Shown piece by piece: positions 11,218 through 22,723 of a stretch of 64,000 nucleotides of DNA. The stretch comes from Anastatus disparis (Eukaryota; Arthropoda; Insecta; Hymenoptera; Eupelmidae), in the NCBI GenBank assembly GCA_017163975.1, contig JAFFSR010000301.1:1655001-1719000 (forward strand), in the 5' to 3' direction. The notes beneath the pieces are model-generated. The model was not told where the DNA came from. It was given only the letters and a program-made list of their open reading frames with translations, and did not search any database. The position numbers and the translations under genes were made by a program. Numbering within the stretch: the stretch's first letter is position 1; each line of letters opens with the position of its first letter.

Positions 11218-12444
11218 CCGTAGCGGCGCCGGCCCGCGCCTTGAGAGCGCCGTAAACGACCTCTTGCGGCGCTAGTTACCGCGTCTATCACACGGCTTAT
11301 TAGGAGCTGCTACAAAAGGGGACCACTCGAGCGCCGGTCTTGCTCCGTAATGGATTGAAAGAGGGAGCGCCGTTACGGATATACCAGTGTGGCGGGGAGA
11401 GCACCGATGTCTTTTCAGTGTGGCTAAAAATTTAGCGATGTAATTACAGATTCTCGAGTTCGGGTTGTCCACTAAGTAATCTATATGCAACGGTAATGTT
11501 ACTTTGATTTTTCTTAAATTGCCAACAAGTTTCTATCTTTGCGAGTCATATACGGGGCATTGCCATAGAACATGGTTTAAATCGCAATCATACTCCGTGC
11601 AATGGTCGCACTTAGGGCTATTCGCGAGGTTAATTTTGTGTAATGAGGCTGCAAGATTATAGTGGTCGGCTCTTATTCTGTTTAGAGATACTATGAAATT
11701 ACGTGATTTATATGACTTGGAGAACCAGGTTTTTGAACTGTCTTTAAAATAGAGGTTAAAATACTTTTCACCTTTGACATTCGATTGATCTATGCAAAAT
11801 TTATTTGTGTTCCTAAATGAATTAATTCTAAACTTATGAAAGTAATCTGTGAACGGGATGCATGAGTGACTTATCATGTTTATTTCGGGAGTATTTTTTA
11901 GCAAGTTGATCTGCAGCCTCATTGCCACTTATACCTACATGCGAAGGAACCCATACAAAACGAATGGTCTTGGAGGAGCTACCCATCGCCATCGAGCGAT
12001 ACAAATCTTTTATTTTATATATATAATGATTTGTTTTAATACTGAAATTTACTGAGTTTAAACTTTGGAGTGCACTAAGTGAGTCAGAAAAAATTGTAAA
12101 ATTGTGTATATTGCTACGAGAAATCAATTTTAAAGCTTTAAATATTGCTATACACTCTGAAGTAAAAATAGATGCTGTATGGTCAATCGAACACCTCACG
12201 TTTATATTTTTTGCCGGATAATGACAGGCAGCTCCTGTAGACCTCTCGAGGCCCTTACTTCCATCCGTATACAGCGCTTGCGATTGAGTTACATATACAA
12301 AGTCGTTTATCAGGCTGTTTGGATCGTGATTATTTTTACACTCGATACCGAGCTCATTGTTGAAACTTATCTTTGTTTTCAAGGTATTAAAATCATAACA
12401 ATACATAGGAAAGTTTTTATGAGCTTTGATATTGAGCTTGAGTG

Positions 12445-13051
12445 TGTAACGTTCCTACCTATTACTTTGATTTAATTATTTATTTAATAATTATTTCAAC
12501 GTCGTCTAATGATTATAGAGTCGTTACAAGCTAGCGCGCCATGCCTAGCTTGTGCAGACTCTTTGTGTATCTTTGTTGTTTTGTTAAAGTCGTTTATAGC
12601 TAGGACACCTTGCCTAGCTATAGCAGACATTTTCATTGAAAAATTATTAGTAATTTTTTAGAGTATTAAGTGAAAAGCCCGTTGTTGTTAAGGACCAAAT
12701 GCCTTAACATTCAGGGCTTAACACTGGGTTAATAGGAGAGGAATCGTTTTGCTTGGATAAGCTCTTTATTTAAAAAACATACAAAATTATAATTGTACGA
12801 GTTACAATAAGACACGTTAACACGTGTAAAGTCTGCTTTGCTTAAGCCAATGCGTTGGCCTATCGCCCGTTGCTGCCTTAAGCAAAGTATGACTATACCG
12901 TGAGAGAGCTGATCCAAGGATCCAAGAGTGACGAGAGTCACGAGCTCCTCGCACTGCATGCATCAGCTCTCTTAGGTCTCTCTCCCACTCTTCTCACTTA
13001 GTAGAAGAGAGGGGGAGTCGCCGTATATTTTCAGCGGTACTTACACATGCA
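12445..13051 (-). mobile_element. Solo LTR A (hairpin-rich) in LINE ORF2
   Basis: A GC-richer 607-bp block interrupts LINE ORF2 between reverse transcriptase and RNase H. On the minus strand it runs from TGCATGTGTAAG to AACGTTACA, with a 4-bp flank AGTG on each side (12,441-12,444 and 13,052-13,055). AAATAAAGAG near 12,775-12,765 is a polyadenylation-type signal in the same context as in solo LTR B (AAATAAAGAG near 22,436). Downstream of it three hairpins share an architecture with LTR B. The exact 13,051 end is uncertain; TGTAAG at 13,045 is an alternative start. No internal region remains. Confidence 0.6.
12517..12719 (-). other. Three structured hairpins downstream of the LTR A polyadenylation signal
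   Basis: Read on the minus strand, at 12,719-12,675, 12,628-12,589 and 12,562-12,517. Two share an outer stem, an internal loop TGC/AAC, an inner stem of 9-10 bp and an 8-nt loop starting CA (CAAGGTGT, CATGGCGC). The third has TGAAT/AACAAC and the loop CATTTGGT. The inner stems differ in sequence but keep pairing (TATAGCTAGG with its complement; ACAAGCTAG with its complement). Other hairpins occur upstream at 12,830-12,893, 12,903-12,970 and 12,980-13,016. Confidence 0.65.
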
Positions 13052-15885
13052 AGTGCGTGTACGTACATACGCGCGCTTGCATGTTCAACCACTTTGGTCT
13101 TTTTGGGTGTTTGCGCGCGCATCTTCCAGTATCGTACGGTTTCAGGGCCGCACATACTCGGGCGCTCACAAGTGTTTCATTAACACATATATTTAGTAAC
13201 CGTGAATTCTGATTATCAAGGTATAAAGATTTATTCGTGTCAAATATCATAAGATTAGAGTTAGAAAGCACCTTAGTTAGGTAGCAATAGCACAAGAACT
13301 TTGTTCGCTCACCAATAGACTGAAGTTTAGACTCAGCAAGAATTATGTTGGTTGGCGTTGATATGCGATATCCTAGAGATATTCTTATGCACTTATATTG
13401 AATTTTTTCTAAAGAATCAGCCAATTTAATGGTTTTGGAATAAAAGATAAAGCACCCGTAGTCCATCAGAGAACGAACAAAGCTCTTGTATAACATACTT
13501 AGAGTGGTGGGATGAGCCCCCACTTCAATCCGCACAAGAATTTAATAATATTTGCCCTATATGAGCATTCTTTAATTAACATAGTAATGTGTGTTTCGAA
13601 AGTTAATTTATAATCCAGTATGATGCCTAAGAAACGGGTTGATGCGCTCGATTTTATTGGGTAATTATTAATTTTTATTTCAGACTTGCCAGGCAGGATG
13701 TTTTTGTTATTGAAGTGTATAAATACACTTTTTTCTGGCTTGAATTCAAGTCCTAATCTGAATAAGTTGATACTTAGTGCACTAATGGCTTTTTCTAAAA
13801 TGCGAATCGATTTATTCACTGAACCGTAACTACAATAGACATTTATATCATCCGCGAATTGTGATATTGTAACAGACTTGGGGATACCTATGATGACATC
13901 CTTTACGTAAATAAGATACAACAAGGGGCTAAGAGCACCACCTTGGGGAACACCTTTAAAGCTGAGTCTAAATTCATTATTTAGAGAGTCCGAAGAGATA
14001 ATTCGCCGATGAGTTAAAAATTTAATAAATTTAATAAGAGATTCTGAACAGCCTATACCGGCTAGTTTGTCTAAAAGGATGTCACTATTTACATTGTCAT
14101 AGGCTGAATCTACATCTAAAAATAAAGCTAATAGACTTTTGTTTTTGGCGAAAGCCTGATCGGCGTTCAAAACAAAGTTCGCTAGATTGTCCGCGCATGA
14201 CCTGCCTTTCCTAAATCCTGATTGGCCCTTCGGCAACAAGTTAAAATGTTCGCAGTACCATTGAAGTCGATTTTTGATAAGCGATTCAAAGATTTTACCT
14301 AGACTAGCTGTGAGCGAAATGGGTCTGACCCCTTTGTTATTAGGTTTGTCTATAAACAAAATGAAGGATTTTTGCCAGGATGTAGGAAAGCAGTTTTGTT
14401 GGTAAATTTCATTAAAAATATCGACCCATATCAATTTGTATTTGACAGGTAGATTTTTTATGACTTCGTAGTCTAGCCCATCAAGGCCAGCAGCAGATTT
14501 ATTTTTTTTAGAGTCTAATACCGAATTAAGTTCGGTGAAATCAAAAGGTGCATCAAAAAATTGATCTTGGTCGTCACAGCAAGCAGGCATATATTCCGGA
14601 TCAGTTTCGCACCAAGGAGGGCAAACCTTGTTAAGAGCATCGTTTATGGTGGATGCGTTCTGTAGATTACAATTTACATTTGTAGGTTGGACTTTAGTCC
14701 ATTTGTTTTTTAGTATTTTGCACGTGTTCCAAATATAGTTTTTGTTAGTACGACAGTTGATAGATTCCGCAAACTCTCTGAACTTCTCTCTCTTTTTTTT
14801 AGCAAAGGTCTTTATAGTTAAACAATTTAATTTATTGTAAGCAATGCGATCATTTAAAGATTTACTGAACTTCCATTTTTTAAAGGCAGCTTTTTTTAGT
14901 CTTTGCAGTTTATAACATTCATCATCTCACCACGGAACCGAATTTTCGGGCTTGCTGGAATTTACGAATTTTTTCTTAGGAGTGCTGTTAATAAGGCTTT
15001 TTATTATCGTTTCAGTAAACATATCGTATTTTGTATCAGCCCGGGCAGATACGTATTCATTTGATAAAAAGAGAGGGAAGTCTGAATTTAATGTTTCTGT
15101 GAAGAGCTCCCAATTGGTACGTTTTGTTTTTATTTTGAAAGATTTTCGTTTGTAAATATTTTTCTCAAGATTAATATAGCAATAGATGGGATAGTGATCA
15201 GAGCCCAAAGTTTCCTCCCCCACCAAAGTACTGATTTTGTCCGCGATGTTAAGAGTAGAAAAAACAAGATCAATGTTCGAATGGTTACAATTTGAAGGAT
15301 TTACATGTGTTAAAGGATCAGGATTATGCAGAAAAATATTATTATTATCGATGCTATTGGCTAACCGTTCCCCATTAGCATCTGTTCTTGAGCAGTTCCA
15401 TATAGAATTATGTGCATTAAAATCTCCTACTAGAAGTGTCGGAGTGTTATTGTCGATAGTTGCAATTAGGGAATTGTAAATTTGTTGGGAGAGGACACCC
15501 GGAGCTCTATAGCATACAGTAATATCGATAATCGGGTTGGTGTTCGTTAGACGAATCTTACAGAGTTCGATACTTGGGTCCGGTGAACCTATTTGAATCT
15601 CCTGAAACGCGATAGATTTTCTAACCATAATTAAGATGCCGCCTCCTCTTGAATGGATTCTGTTTTTCTGAAGTTGAACAAAGCCAGCTGCTAACGTAGA
15701 TTTAAATACATTGCTCCCAGTGATATCTTGTGAGTCTTGCAGCCAAGATTCGACACATAGGAAGATATCAATATCTTTGACGAGAGTTGGCAATTCATGT
15801 TTACGTTTTAAAATGCTACGTGAATTCCAAAATAAAATACGTAATAATTTATTGTTTGTATTATTCATAATTTATAATGAATTAA

Positions 15886-17251
15886 TTAAGTCAATATTAC
15901 TTGACTTTCTGAATCACTGTCAAGGTCACTACTTTCACTCACAACAGCTACGGTATTTTCGAGAGTATCGTCGAGGAGGTCAACCGGAGGCAGTTTATTA
16001 TTAATCCTAGTTAATTTGGCTTTCACCGATCTTACTGTGACGAGTGGATAAACCTTTTGAATACATGACCGTATATCGGCTAAATCTTTAGTAATTTTGT
16101 ATGCCTCTACAACTAGGTTTGGATTTTGATACGTAGATTTAAGGAAGTCGACGAATTGTTGGTAGTTGAATGGTCCTGTATATAGTGGATCGATGAAAAT
16201 TTTCTCACATGGTTTGAGCGCTTCCTCAATAATTTTTAGTTTGTCTGAGATGCTTACTTCAATTTTACTTTTCTTATGGTTTGACTTTCTTAAAGGTTTG
16301 ATAACCTTGCTACTGTCCGAGTTGAATTGGCTTACAGACGATGATGAAGGTGACGATACAACACTATTAGATTGTGATAGAGGCCGTTTGATTTGTTTTT
16401 CATTATTGACATTCTCATTAGTAGGCTTTTCTGTTGATACTGTAGCAGGTATATTGACATTCATATCCGTATTCTTTTCTTCATGCGGTGTGCTGTTGTC
16501 GGTATTGGTCATAGGAAATGATTCAGAGTTTGAAATAGTTAATTGCGGACAGTTCTTTGCAATGTGTCCCTCTGCCTTACAGTTAAAGCATTTTAGAGAG
16601 TCCGTACTTGCGTAAATATAGTAACTTATATCAGCGTGCTTTAACTTGAATATGTTTGGAATTTTGTTTATGTCGTCAGCTTTTACATACACTTGCCTTC
16701 TGGAGCTAAGTATATGTTTGTACCTATCATCATCAATACTAGCCTTTATATATATATAACTTTAGAGTTTCTGCTAACATTTAACTTGTCTAAGATAGCC
16801 TCGAATACACTTCCTGGAACTGTAGGTGAAACATTCGAAAATATGATTTTTTTAAATTTAGCTTCTAAAGGTCTAATATAGACAGTTTTTTCCTTTATAA
16901 CGATAAATTCATTTTCTTCGGTTAATTTGTCAATTAATGATTTAGTAGTTAAATAAAGAAGACACAATTTTTCGACGCTTTCGATGAATAAAGAATGTTT
17001 ACAGGACCAACCCTTTCTCCAATAGCGCACGTGTAGTCAGTTGACGTAAGATCATCTACGCACATCATAACTAATCCTTGATCTCTTTTCGGAACTTTTT
17101 CTGATTGCGTGGCATTCGCGTAACTATAATTTATCAAATCTTTAGAGTCAAACGACGGTATTTCATCTAGTTGGGATAAACCTCCAGATACTGAAGGCAT
17201 CCCCTGGGACGGCACCACAGATTCTGAGTGCGCGTCCATTTCAATGGCCAA
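15886..17251 (-). pseudogene. LINE ORF1 (Gag-like nucleic-acid-binding protein), frameshifted
   Basis: This ORF would encode the RNA-binding partner of the LINE ribonucleoprotein. It is read in three successive frames: ATG at 17,251 to about 17,010, then to about 16,746, then to 15,886, so at least two frameshifts are present. The third segment holds one CCHC knuckle, CFNCKAEGHIAKNC, near 16,590-16,550, then serine/asparagine-rich text and a lysine-rich stretch. The start is the first ATG in the first frame. It ends 17 bp before the ORF2 start, the usual arrangement for this type of LINE. Confidence 0.75.
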
Positions 17252-17730
17252 AAAAGCAAAAAGCTAGGACTTTACCGAATTTCTTCGGGCGCGAAGAATT
17301 CGGTTTAAACTAAACACAGCGCTTCTTAGAATTAGCTTTCTATTACACCGACACAAACTAATCAACACGGCGGAGCGACTGTAAACACGTCCGTGCTCGG
17401 TAAGCGCTCACAAGGAACTGAGTAAATAACTATAAATAACAGTAAATTATTATTATTTACAGTTAATCATTATTATTATCTATTCGTAACAATTATTAAC
17501 TGTTATCAACTGTTATTAATGTCTCAATTGCGGTAGTTTATTATAGTTATTAACAGTTTTTCACATTTTTACACAGTTAATAATAGTTATTCACAGAAAT
17601 TATTTCCATTTGGGTACTATTATATTATGAAGTAAGAGCATAAAGGGTCCCCCTCGTTAAGATAGTCAATTTAGCCCTGTTCCTGAAATTTTTGTTTGAC
17701 CTTGTAACTTTGTTTTGGATAAAAATAATG

Positions 17731-17945
17731 GTATATTATGCACCTAGGGAGGTAAAATAAAGGACAGGCTATAGCACGAGTTAATTGACACCCGAGGCGA
17801 AGCCGAGGGTGGCAAACTCGTGCTATGGGTTGTCCATTTTACCTTCCGTGGTGCATATACGATTTTTTTCAAAAGTAAGGCTAAAATTAGCACTTTTCGT
17901 TTTCCGTGCCGGGAGCAAAAGTGGTATTTTTAGCCCACTGTTACA
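17731..17945. mobile_element. Double-hairpin element, copy 1
   Basis: Two adjacent hairpins. The first (17,731-17,860) pairs TATGCACC.AGGGAGGTAAA with its complement and has the apical segment CGAGGCGAAGCCGAG. The second, about 17,880-17,937, pairs GGCTAAAA...AGCACTTTT with AAAAGTG...TTTTTAGCC around GTGCCGGGAGC. The whole block is absent from the equivalent place in the right arm (about 25,740), which marks it as an insertion. A second copy with other stem sequences is at 57,930-58,135. Confidence 0.6.
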
Positions 17946-18600
17946 AAAAATATTTTTTGTCATATTTGCAGACCGCGACCCCCTCCCCCTGTCCACAGCA
18001 TGGAAAAAATGACTGTTTCACTATTTATTTTTTTATCTAGTCGGTAAAAAAACCTCAAGAAAATCGTGCTTATAGCTTAAATGGTTACAAATCACGTAGG
18101 ATTTTTTCATAAAGATTTGGTAATGCTATATAACCTAAAAGGATGGGAAAAAAATTCAAACCCTTCCAATTTTAACGGGAAATGCGGTACAGGGCCAATT
18201 CTTGCAAAAAATCTTGTATTTTGTTTAAAATTACTCGCCTGAATTTTTCCAGATATTTCCTGTTGATGCGCCATAGTTAAAAATGCAAAAAACTCATTTT
18301 TCCGACGTTTTTGGCTGATTGCAGCTCATTTGCGAACTTCGCATTACTATTTATATTATGAAATTGTATTCTAGAACCTTATTTATGAATTAAATTATGC
18401 AATCAAGTCAGAAAAATAAGATTTACAAATATCCGCATCATATTTTTGCACGAATCCACATTTTAGATTAGGTATTTAAACACTTCTTTCATGATTTTGT
18501 TGATATTTCACTACTTTATATGTGATAAAATTATTTAAAAATTATATTGCTTTGATAAAAGAAAATATTTTGGTAAATAAGTCATTTCACAGGTACAGTT

Positions 18601-19182
18601 ATTGGGAAATATGACACCATATATATAGCTAACCAATATGGCGTTTAGTGATCGGGAAATAACATAGAGCCTTATGTAGACTCAAAGCATTTTTACTATT
18701 TTAAATAGTAATTAACATATTTGCTGTACAAAGTTGATAAAAATAAATAAGAAGAGAAAATTCCCGAAGATGAAAATATTTTAGAAGCTTCGCACGTTAT
18801 ATTTTGTGATGGGGAAGTGAAAAATATGAAAAAAGTGAGGTTAAGATAGCATCGTCGCGTGAGAAACCGTAACACATTGAAAGAGAATCTATGTTCGTGT
18901 GAGCGGTCTGTGTAAACATAACATCGACAGCTGATCGTACTCAACCACAATTTTGATTTCATAGTACATAATAATTTAAATACAACTTGCATAATTATAA
19001 ACTTTTATCAAATTTATTAGTTATTCATATACTTATTTATTTCCATCAACTTTGTATAGCAAAGATGTGAAATACTATTTAAAATAGTAAAAATGCTTCG
19101 AGGCTACATGAGGCTATATGTTATTTCCCGATTACTAAACGCCATCTTGGTTAGCTATATATATGGTGTCATATTTCCCAAT
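18601..19182. mobile_element. Palindromic MITE in the left arm only
   Basis: Arms of about 120 bp start ATTGGGAAATATGACACCAT and end with the complement. They include TAGCTAACCAATATGGCGTTT and TTTTTACTATTTTAAATAG. The matching site in the right arm (about 25,075-25,090, GTACAGCTATATTAAG read in reverse) lacks it, so insertion came after the long inverted repeat formed. The 98-codon open frame inside has no recognisable motif. Confidence 0.75.
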
Positions 19183-19589
19183 ATCAAGTACGGTCGAAAT
19201 ATCAAGTTGAGATTATATATGAATTTATATTTCGTAAGAAAAACTTATCAATACAAACATTATCATCATGATTTAATAATATAAACCTTGACTTTCGCAT
19301 TTTTAACATTATGTAATCTAAATCTGCACTTAAGTCACACTTCTGCGAGAGCTATGTCTATTTTTACACTGTGTGAAAAAAATGTGAGCATGCGAGTACA
19401 TTGAAATCTTGTTTACATGTCTCATAATAATATTACAATATTAAATATATTTTTGTTAAAAAGCGCATATTATTCGCAATTATTTTATGACATTTGCAAT
19501 CGTTTTAACGACCATAAATGAAGTTTGCACTTATGTCATGCATTGTATTATATTATCTCCATTGACATAGGTACGAATCCAGTAACGTA

Positions 19590-20040
19590 ACTCAAGTAAC
19601 AATCGTTAGGCTCGAAGTTATAGTCTTTACTCAGTTCTTAGATATCTATCTATGTTCTTACTCTTTTTCCATAAGAAGAACAAGGATAGAATATTTGAGA
19701 ACTGAGTAACAACTACAACTTCTAGCCTTAGACTTGAGTTGCGTCTATGATTTTGAGCCATAAAAAAACATTATGGCCCGAATTCATAGTCGTGTCTTGA
19801 GTATTAAGTATGACTTTAAACTTAAGTTTCGTTACTTCAGAATCAGCTGTTACTTCAATTGAGTGCTACATGAAGAGGTTATCACAGCTAGTTATGAAAC
19901 AAAATCATACAAATAAGATAGTCGACGGTAAGGATGTAGCATTCAATTGAAGTAACAGCTGATACTCAAGTAACGATACTTAATTTTTAAGTCATACTTA
20001 ATACTCAAGACACGACTATGAATTCGGGCCTGAATTCGGG
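19590..20040. repeat. Two small palindromic MITEs within the inverted arms
   Basis: The first (about 19,590-19,750) pairs TTAGGCTCGAAGTTATAGT with its diverged complement. The second (19,790-20,038) pairs GGCCCGAATTCATAGTCGTG with its complement. Both recur in the right arm at about 24,260-24,690, so they predate or were copied with the long inverted repeat. Fragments of the same sequences occur near 4,915-5,070 and 33,945-33,990. Confidence 0.6.
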
Positions 20041-20319
20041 CCAAAAAAAAGTAACATGTAAAATATTTTGTAAATAAAATAACGATTATTGGTATTGAAA
20101 CAGTATTACAAATATTATTATAAAAAATAAAATTCTACATTTATTAATTTTATATATTAAGTAAGGATTTATTTCTAACGAAATTGTAGTTTAAGACGAT
20201 AATATTATTTCATGGGCTATATTACAATATTATAATACCATTGTATAATAAAAATTGATTCGATATTAAAGGGTTCGTTACAATTATTATTGTAGATGTT
20301 TAAGAAGATCTTTCGATAA

Positions 20320-20324
<5 letters not shown>

Positions 20325-20374
<50 letters not shown>
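20325..20374. repeat. (TA)n microsatellite
   Basis: A pure TA run at the inner end of the left arm. Confidence 0.9.
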
Positions 20375-20377
<3 letters not shown>

Positions 20378-20479
20378 CTAGCAACAACTCGCTATTCCTC
20401 ATATATATAGATATAGAATTAATGTATTTCTTATATCTGTTCCTGTTCTTTTTCTAGCGTGTAATGGGCTTATCCCATA

Positions 20480-21080
20480 CAGCATGAAAGGACTTTGAAA
20501 GGATTCTGAAAGGATTCATGAAAGGACTAAAATTTTTCAGAAATATTTCACTGAAAGGATTCTGGAATAATTCTATGTCTGAGGTATTATTCTTTTAAAA
20601 ATAATACAAAAAAATATTTCATAAAGAATTCACAAGGCATTTCAAAATCTTCTCATTGAAAGAATTCTGTAAGGATCCATGAATTCTTTTGGTAATAATT
20701 CGAAAATCATTTCATACATCTTCCATTAAAAGGATTCTGTAAGAATGATAAGTAATATTTTTAAAATATTTCATTGTATTATTTTTAAAAGGAATATACC
20801 CCGGACATAGAATCATTACAGAATCCTTTCAATGAAAGAATTCTGTAAGGATCCATGAATACTTTTGGTAATAATTCGTAAATCTTTTCATACATCATCC
20901 ATTGAAAGGATTTTGTAAGAATGATATGAAATATTTTAAAAATATTTCATTGTATTATTTCTAAAAGGAATATACCCCGGACATAGAATCATTACAGAAT
21001 CCTTTCAATGAAAGAATTCTGTAAGGATCCTTTCAATGAAAGAATTCTGTAAGGATCCATGAATTCTTTTAGTGATAATG
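20480..21080. repeat. Tandem repeat, ~172-bp unit
   Basis: The unit contains GAAAGAATTCTGTAAGGATC, CTTTTGGTAATAATTCG and GGAATATACCCCGGACATAG. The CTTTTGGTAATAATTCG phase recurs about 172 bp apart (about 20,690 and 20,860), with partial copies on each side. GAAAGGATTCTG motifs in both orientations give it local palindromes. Confidence 0.7.
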
Positions 21081-21171
21081 CATTAATCTTTTCATATATC
21101 TTTAGTTGAGAGACGTGTAAAGTTGTAGAAACTTTATTCTTTCTTGTATTATTTAAGAATCAATTTAAAAT

Positions 21172-21173
<2 letters not shown>

Positions 21174-21240
<67 letters not shown>

Positions 21241-21241
21241 A
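21174..21241. repeat. (CA)n(TA)n microsatellite
   Basis: About 23 CA units followed by 10 TA units. Open frames here are products of the repeat. Confidence 0.9.
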
Positions 21242-21947
21242 CGGATATGATGATATAATTATTTATAGGATTACGAATAGTTTCACACCGGTTAAAATCG
21301 AAGTTATCATAACACAGACATCGCACGCATAACAATTTATAGTTTCCATTTTAGATTCTTATTTTCCTTATATGAACCGGGAAGCACTCTTACCGCTTGC
21401 GAGAGTAAGAGATACCGCCATCAAGCGGATAAATTATAAACTAATCCCGAAAATATTTCTAAATGATTCTGTGATATTTCACGTTTTCTTTCAGAAAGTC
21501 CTTTCAAAGTCCATTCAGTAAGGATTCATGTAATAACTTTTATTCTTGTCATGATAAGTTATTTCATGAAATATTTCGAAAAGATTTCAAAATTATTTCA
21601 TGTATGATTTTTTGAGACTTTACCAAAATATTGCATAAATTATTTAATGAAAGCTTTTTGAATGCTTGAAATGATTCGGTGAAAAAATACCTTGGATCAT
21701 TCCGAAAATCTTTCTAAATTATTTTACGACTGGATCCTTCGAAAGATTTCTGAGTTCTTTCTTGTTTTCTTTCAAGAAGTCTTTTCAAAGTACTTTCAGT
21801 AAGGATTCATGTAATAACTTTTTCTTCATGATAAGTTCTTTCATGAATCATTTCAAAAAGATTTTAAAATTATTTCATGTAAGAATTCGTGTGATTTTAC
21901 GAAAATCTTACATGGAATTATTACGTTAAAGCTTTTTGGAAGAATCT

Positions 21948-22723
21948 TGTGAGCGCACAGTTGCATTATAAACTCTTAACTACTAAATTAAATAGATGTA
22001 ACATAATTACACGCGATAAATAATTAGATCTAAGAATAAAAATGAATATAAATTAATATAATTTAAATGAAATAAAAGAGTGAAAAGCATAAGCGCCCAA
22101 AGTATGTACGCTCCTGAAGCGCACACACATTCAAAGTCGCTCGTGTACATGCATCACACATCGAAAGCGCGCTTAAGCCTCACGTTGGCTCAGCACGCGA
22201 GAGAAAAGCAGGACCACGCACGCGAACGCCGGCGGTGCCAAGATACTAGAGAAGAGGGGACTGGAGTCCAGCGCCTATAAAAGCGGGCTAGCAGAGAGAA
22301 AGGCTCTCTTCTGCCTCGCCTCAGCTCAACTTAACTCGATTCTCTTCTGACGCCGAGCACAGAAGAATCATTTACATGATTCTTCTATGCTCGTGCGCTT
22401 ATTCGATTCAGATTGTACAATTGTTTAATTTAATTAAATAAAGAGTTGCGGCGAGCAACACACTCACCTCACCTTATCCCATCCTCAAGGTAAAGCCCCG
22501 CATACTGAGGCACTTGGTCCTCAGTATTAACGGGCATTACTTATAACATAATCAAGCCTTTACTAATCATTGAAATAAATTCACACGCGCACACTGACAC
22601 ATTCGAGCCCGCACCAGACGGCATAGCGACCTGTCTGGTTAACGGCTCTACATTTACAAGAATAAGACTCCTAAGAGTCGATTGAAGTACGACTTACTAG
22701 CCATAAACTAGTAGGACGTCACA
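21948..22723 (+). mobile_element. Solo LTR B (hairpin-rich)
   Basis: A 776-bp block bounded by TGTGAGCGCAC and GGACGTCACA (5-bp terminal inverted repeat TGTGA/TCACA). A 4-bp duplication ATCT lies at 21,944-21,947 and 22,724-22,727, inside a satellite unit whose uninterrupted copies read AATMTTGAAATTATTCGG. A TATA box (CCTATAAAAGCGGG, about 22,275) and a polyadenylation signal (AAATAAAGAG, about 22,436) are in the expected order for an LTR. Several hairpins lie downstream. The GC-rich open frame at 22,080-22,280 is in the U3 part and not a gene. Probably Gypsy-like from the 4-bp duplication; the family was not identified. Confidence 0.8.
22494..22648 (+). other. Two structured hairpins in LTR B homologous to those of LTR A
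   Basis: At 22,495-22,535: outer stem GCCC/GGGC, internal loop CGC/TAAC, inner stem ATACTGAGG with its complement, loop CACTTGGT. At 22,605-22,648: outer stem GAGCC/GGCTC, CGC/TAAC, inner stem ACCAGAC with its complement, loop CATAGCGA. The first matches the LTR A hairpin at 12,675-12,719 with pairing-preserving changes. A simple hairpin AGAAGAATCAT/ATGATTCTTCT lies upstream at about 22,361-22,389. Confidence 0.65.

Larger units (their letters stand above)
11272..15868 (-). pseudogene. LINE ORF2: endonuclease, reverse transcriptase, RNase H, broken
   Basis: The polyprotein would nick the target and prime reverse transcription. From the ATG at 15,868 the AP-type endonuclease shows LLVGDFNAHNSIWN and GSDHYPI. 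A TGA at about 14,927 replaces the second tryptophan of a PWWDDE-like motif. The reverse transcriptase follows with KGVPQGGALSPLLYLIYVKD and the catalytic FADD. A one-base gain near 13,515 shifts the frame. A solo LTR (12,445-13,051) separates this from RNase H (LYTDGSKG, ECIAIFKAL, FSDSLSALQ, WVPSHVGISGNEAAD). A further shift near 11,860 leads to the C-terminal CDHC...HVLWQCP region, then a stop at about 11,533. Clearly inactive. Confidence 0.85.
2888..17421 (-). mobile_element. I-like non-LTR retrotransposon (LINE), interrupted
   Basis: A full-length or nearly full-length LINE on the minus strand. The 5' end is near 17,421 and the 3' end is a 20-base poly(A), seen as T at 2,888-2,907. An 11-bp target duplication, GTAAATAACTA, lies at 2,877-2,887 and 17,422-17,432. 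It encodes ORF1 with a zinc knuckle and ORF2 with AP-type endonuclease, reverse transcriptase, RNase H and a C-terminal cysteine/histidine region. That order points to the I/LOA group of the Jockey-like LINEs. Two later insertions interrupt it: the P-like transposon at 3,108-11,217 and a solo LTR at 12,445-13,051. Its own length is about 5.8 kb. Multiple stops and frameshifts make it inactive. Confidence 0.85.
2325..17614. mobile_element. Foldback element of 10-bp repeats, split by a LINE
   Basis: The left terminus begins CCCATAAGAAAATAATTTTT at 2,325 and the right terminus ends ATTATTTCCATTTGGG at 17,614. Both are flanked by TA (2,323-2,324 and 17,615-17,616). Between them lie 10-bp units of the AATAACTGTT type in opposite orientation in the two arms. 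Each arm has the core CCGCAATTGAGACATTAATA or its complement (about 2,384 and 17,516). A TATATATA-centred spacer at about 2,757-2,800 matches that of the copy at 63,288. The LINE at 2,888-17,421 inserted in it, duplicating GTAAATAACTA. Without the insertion the element is about 750 bp. Confidence 0.75.

Noticed and set aside
12445..13051. Insert read as a SINE or as part of LINE ORF2
   Set aside because: It has no A/B boxes or tail, breaks the ORF, and shares the polyadenylation context and hairpins with solo LTR B.
16166..16615. 149-codon plus-strand open frame
   Set aside because: It is the antisense shadow of LINE ORF1, whose zinc knuckle is on the minus strand.
22080..22280. GC-rich 66-codon open frame as a gene
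   Set aside because: It lies upstream of the TATA box in solo LTR B; base composition explains the open frame.
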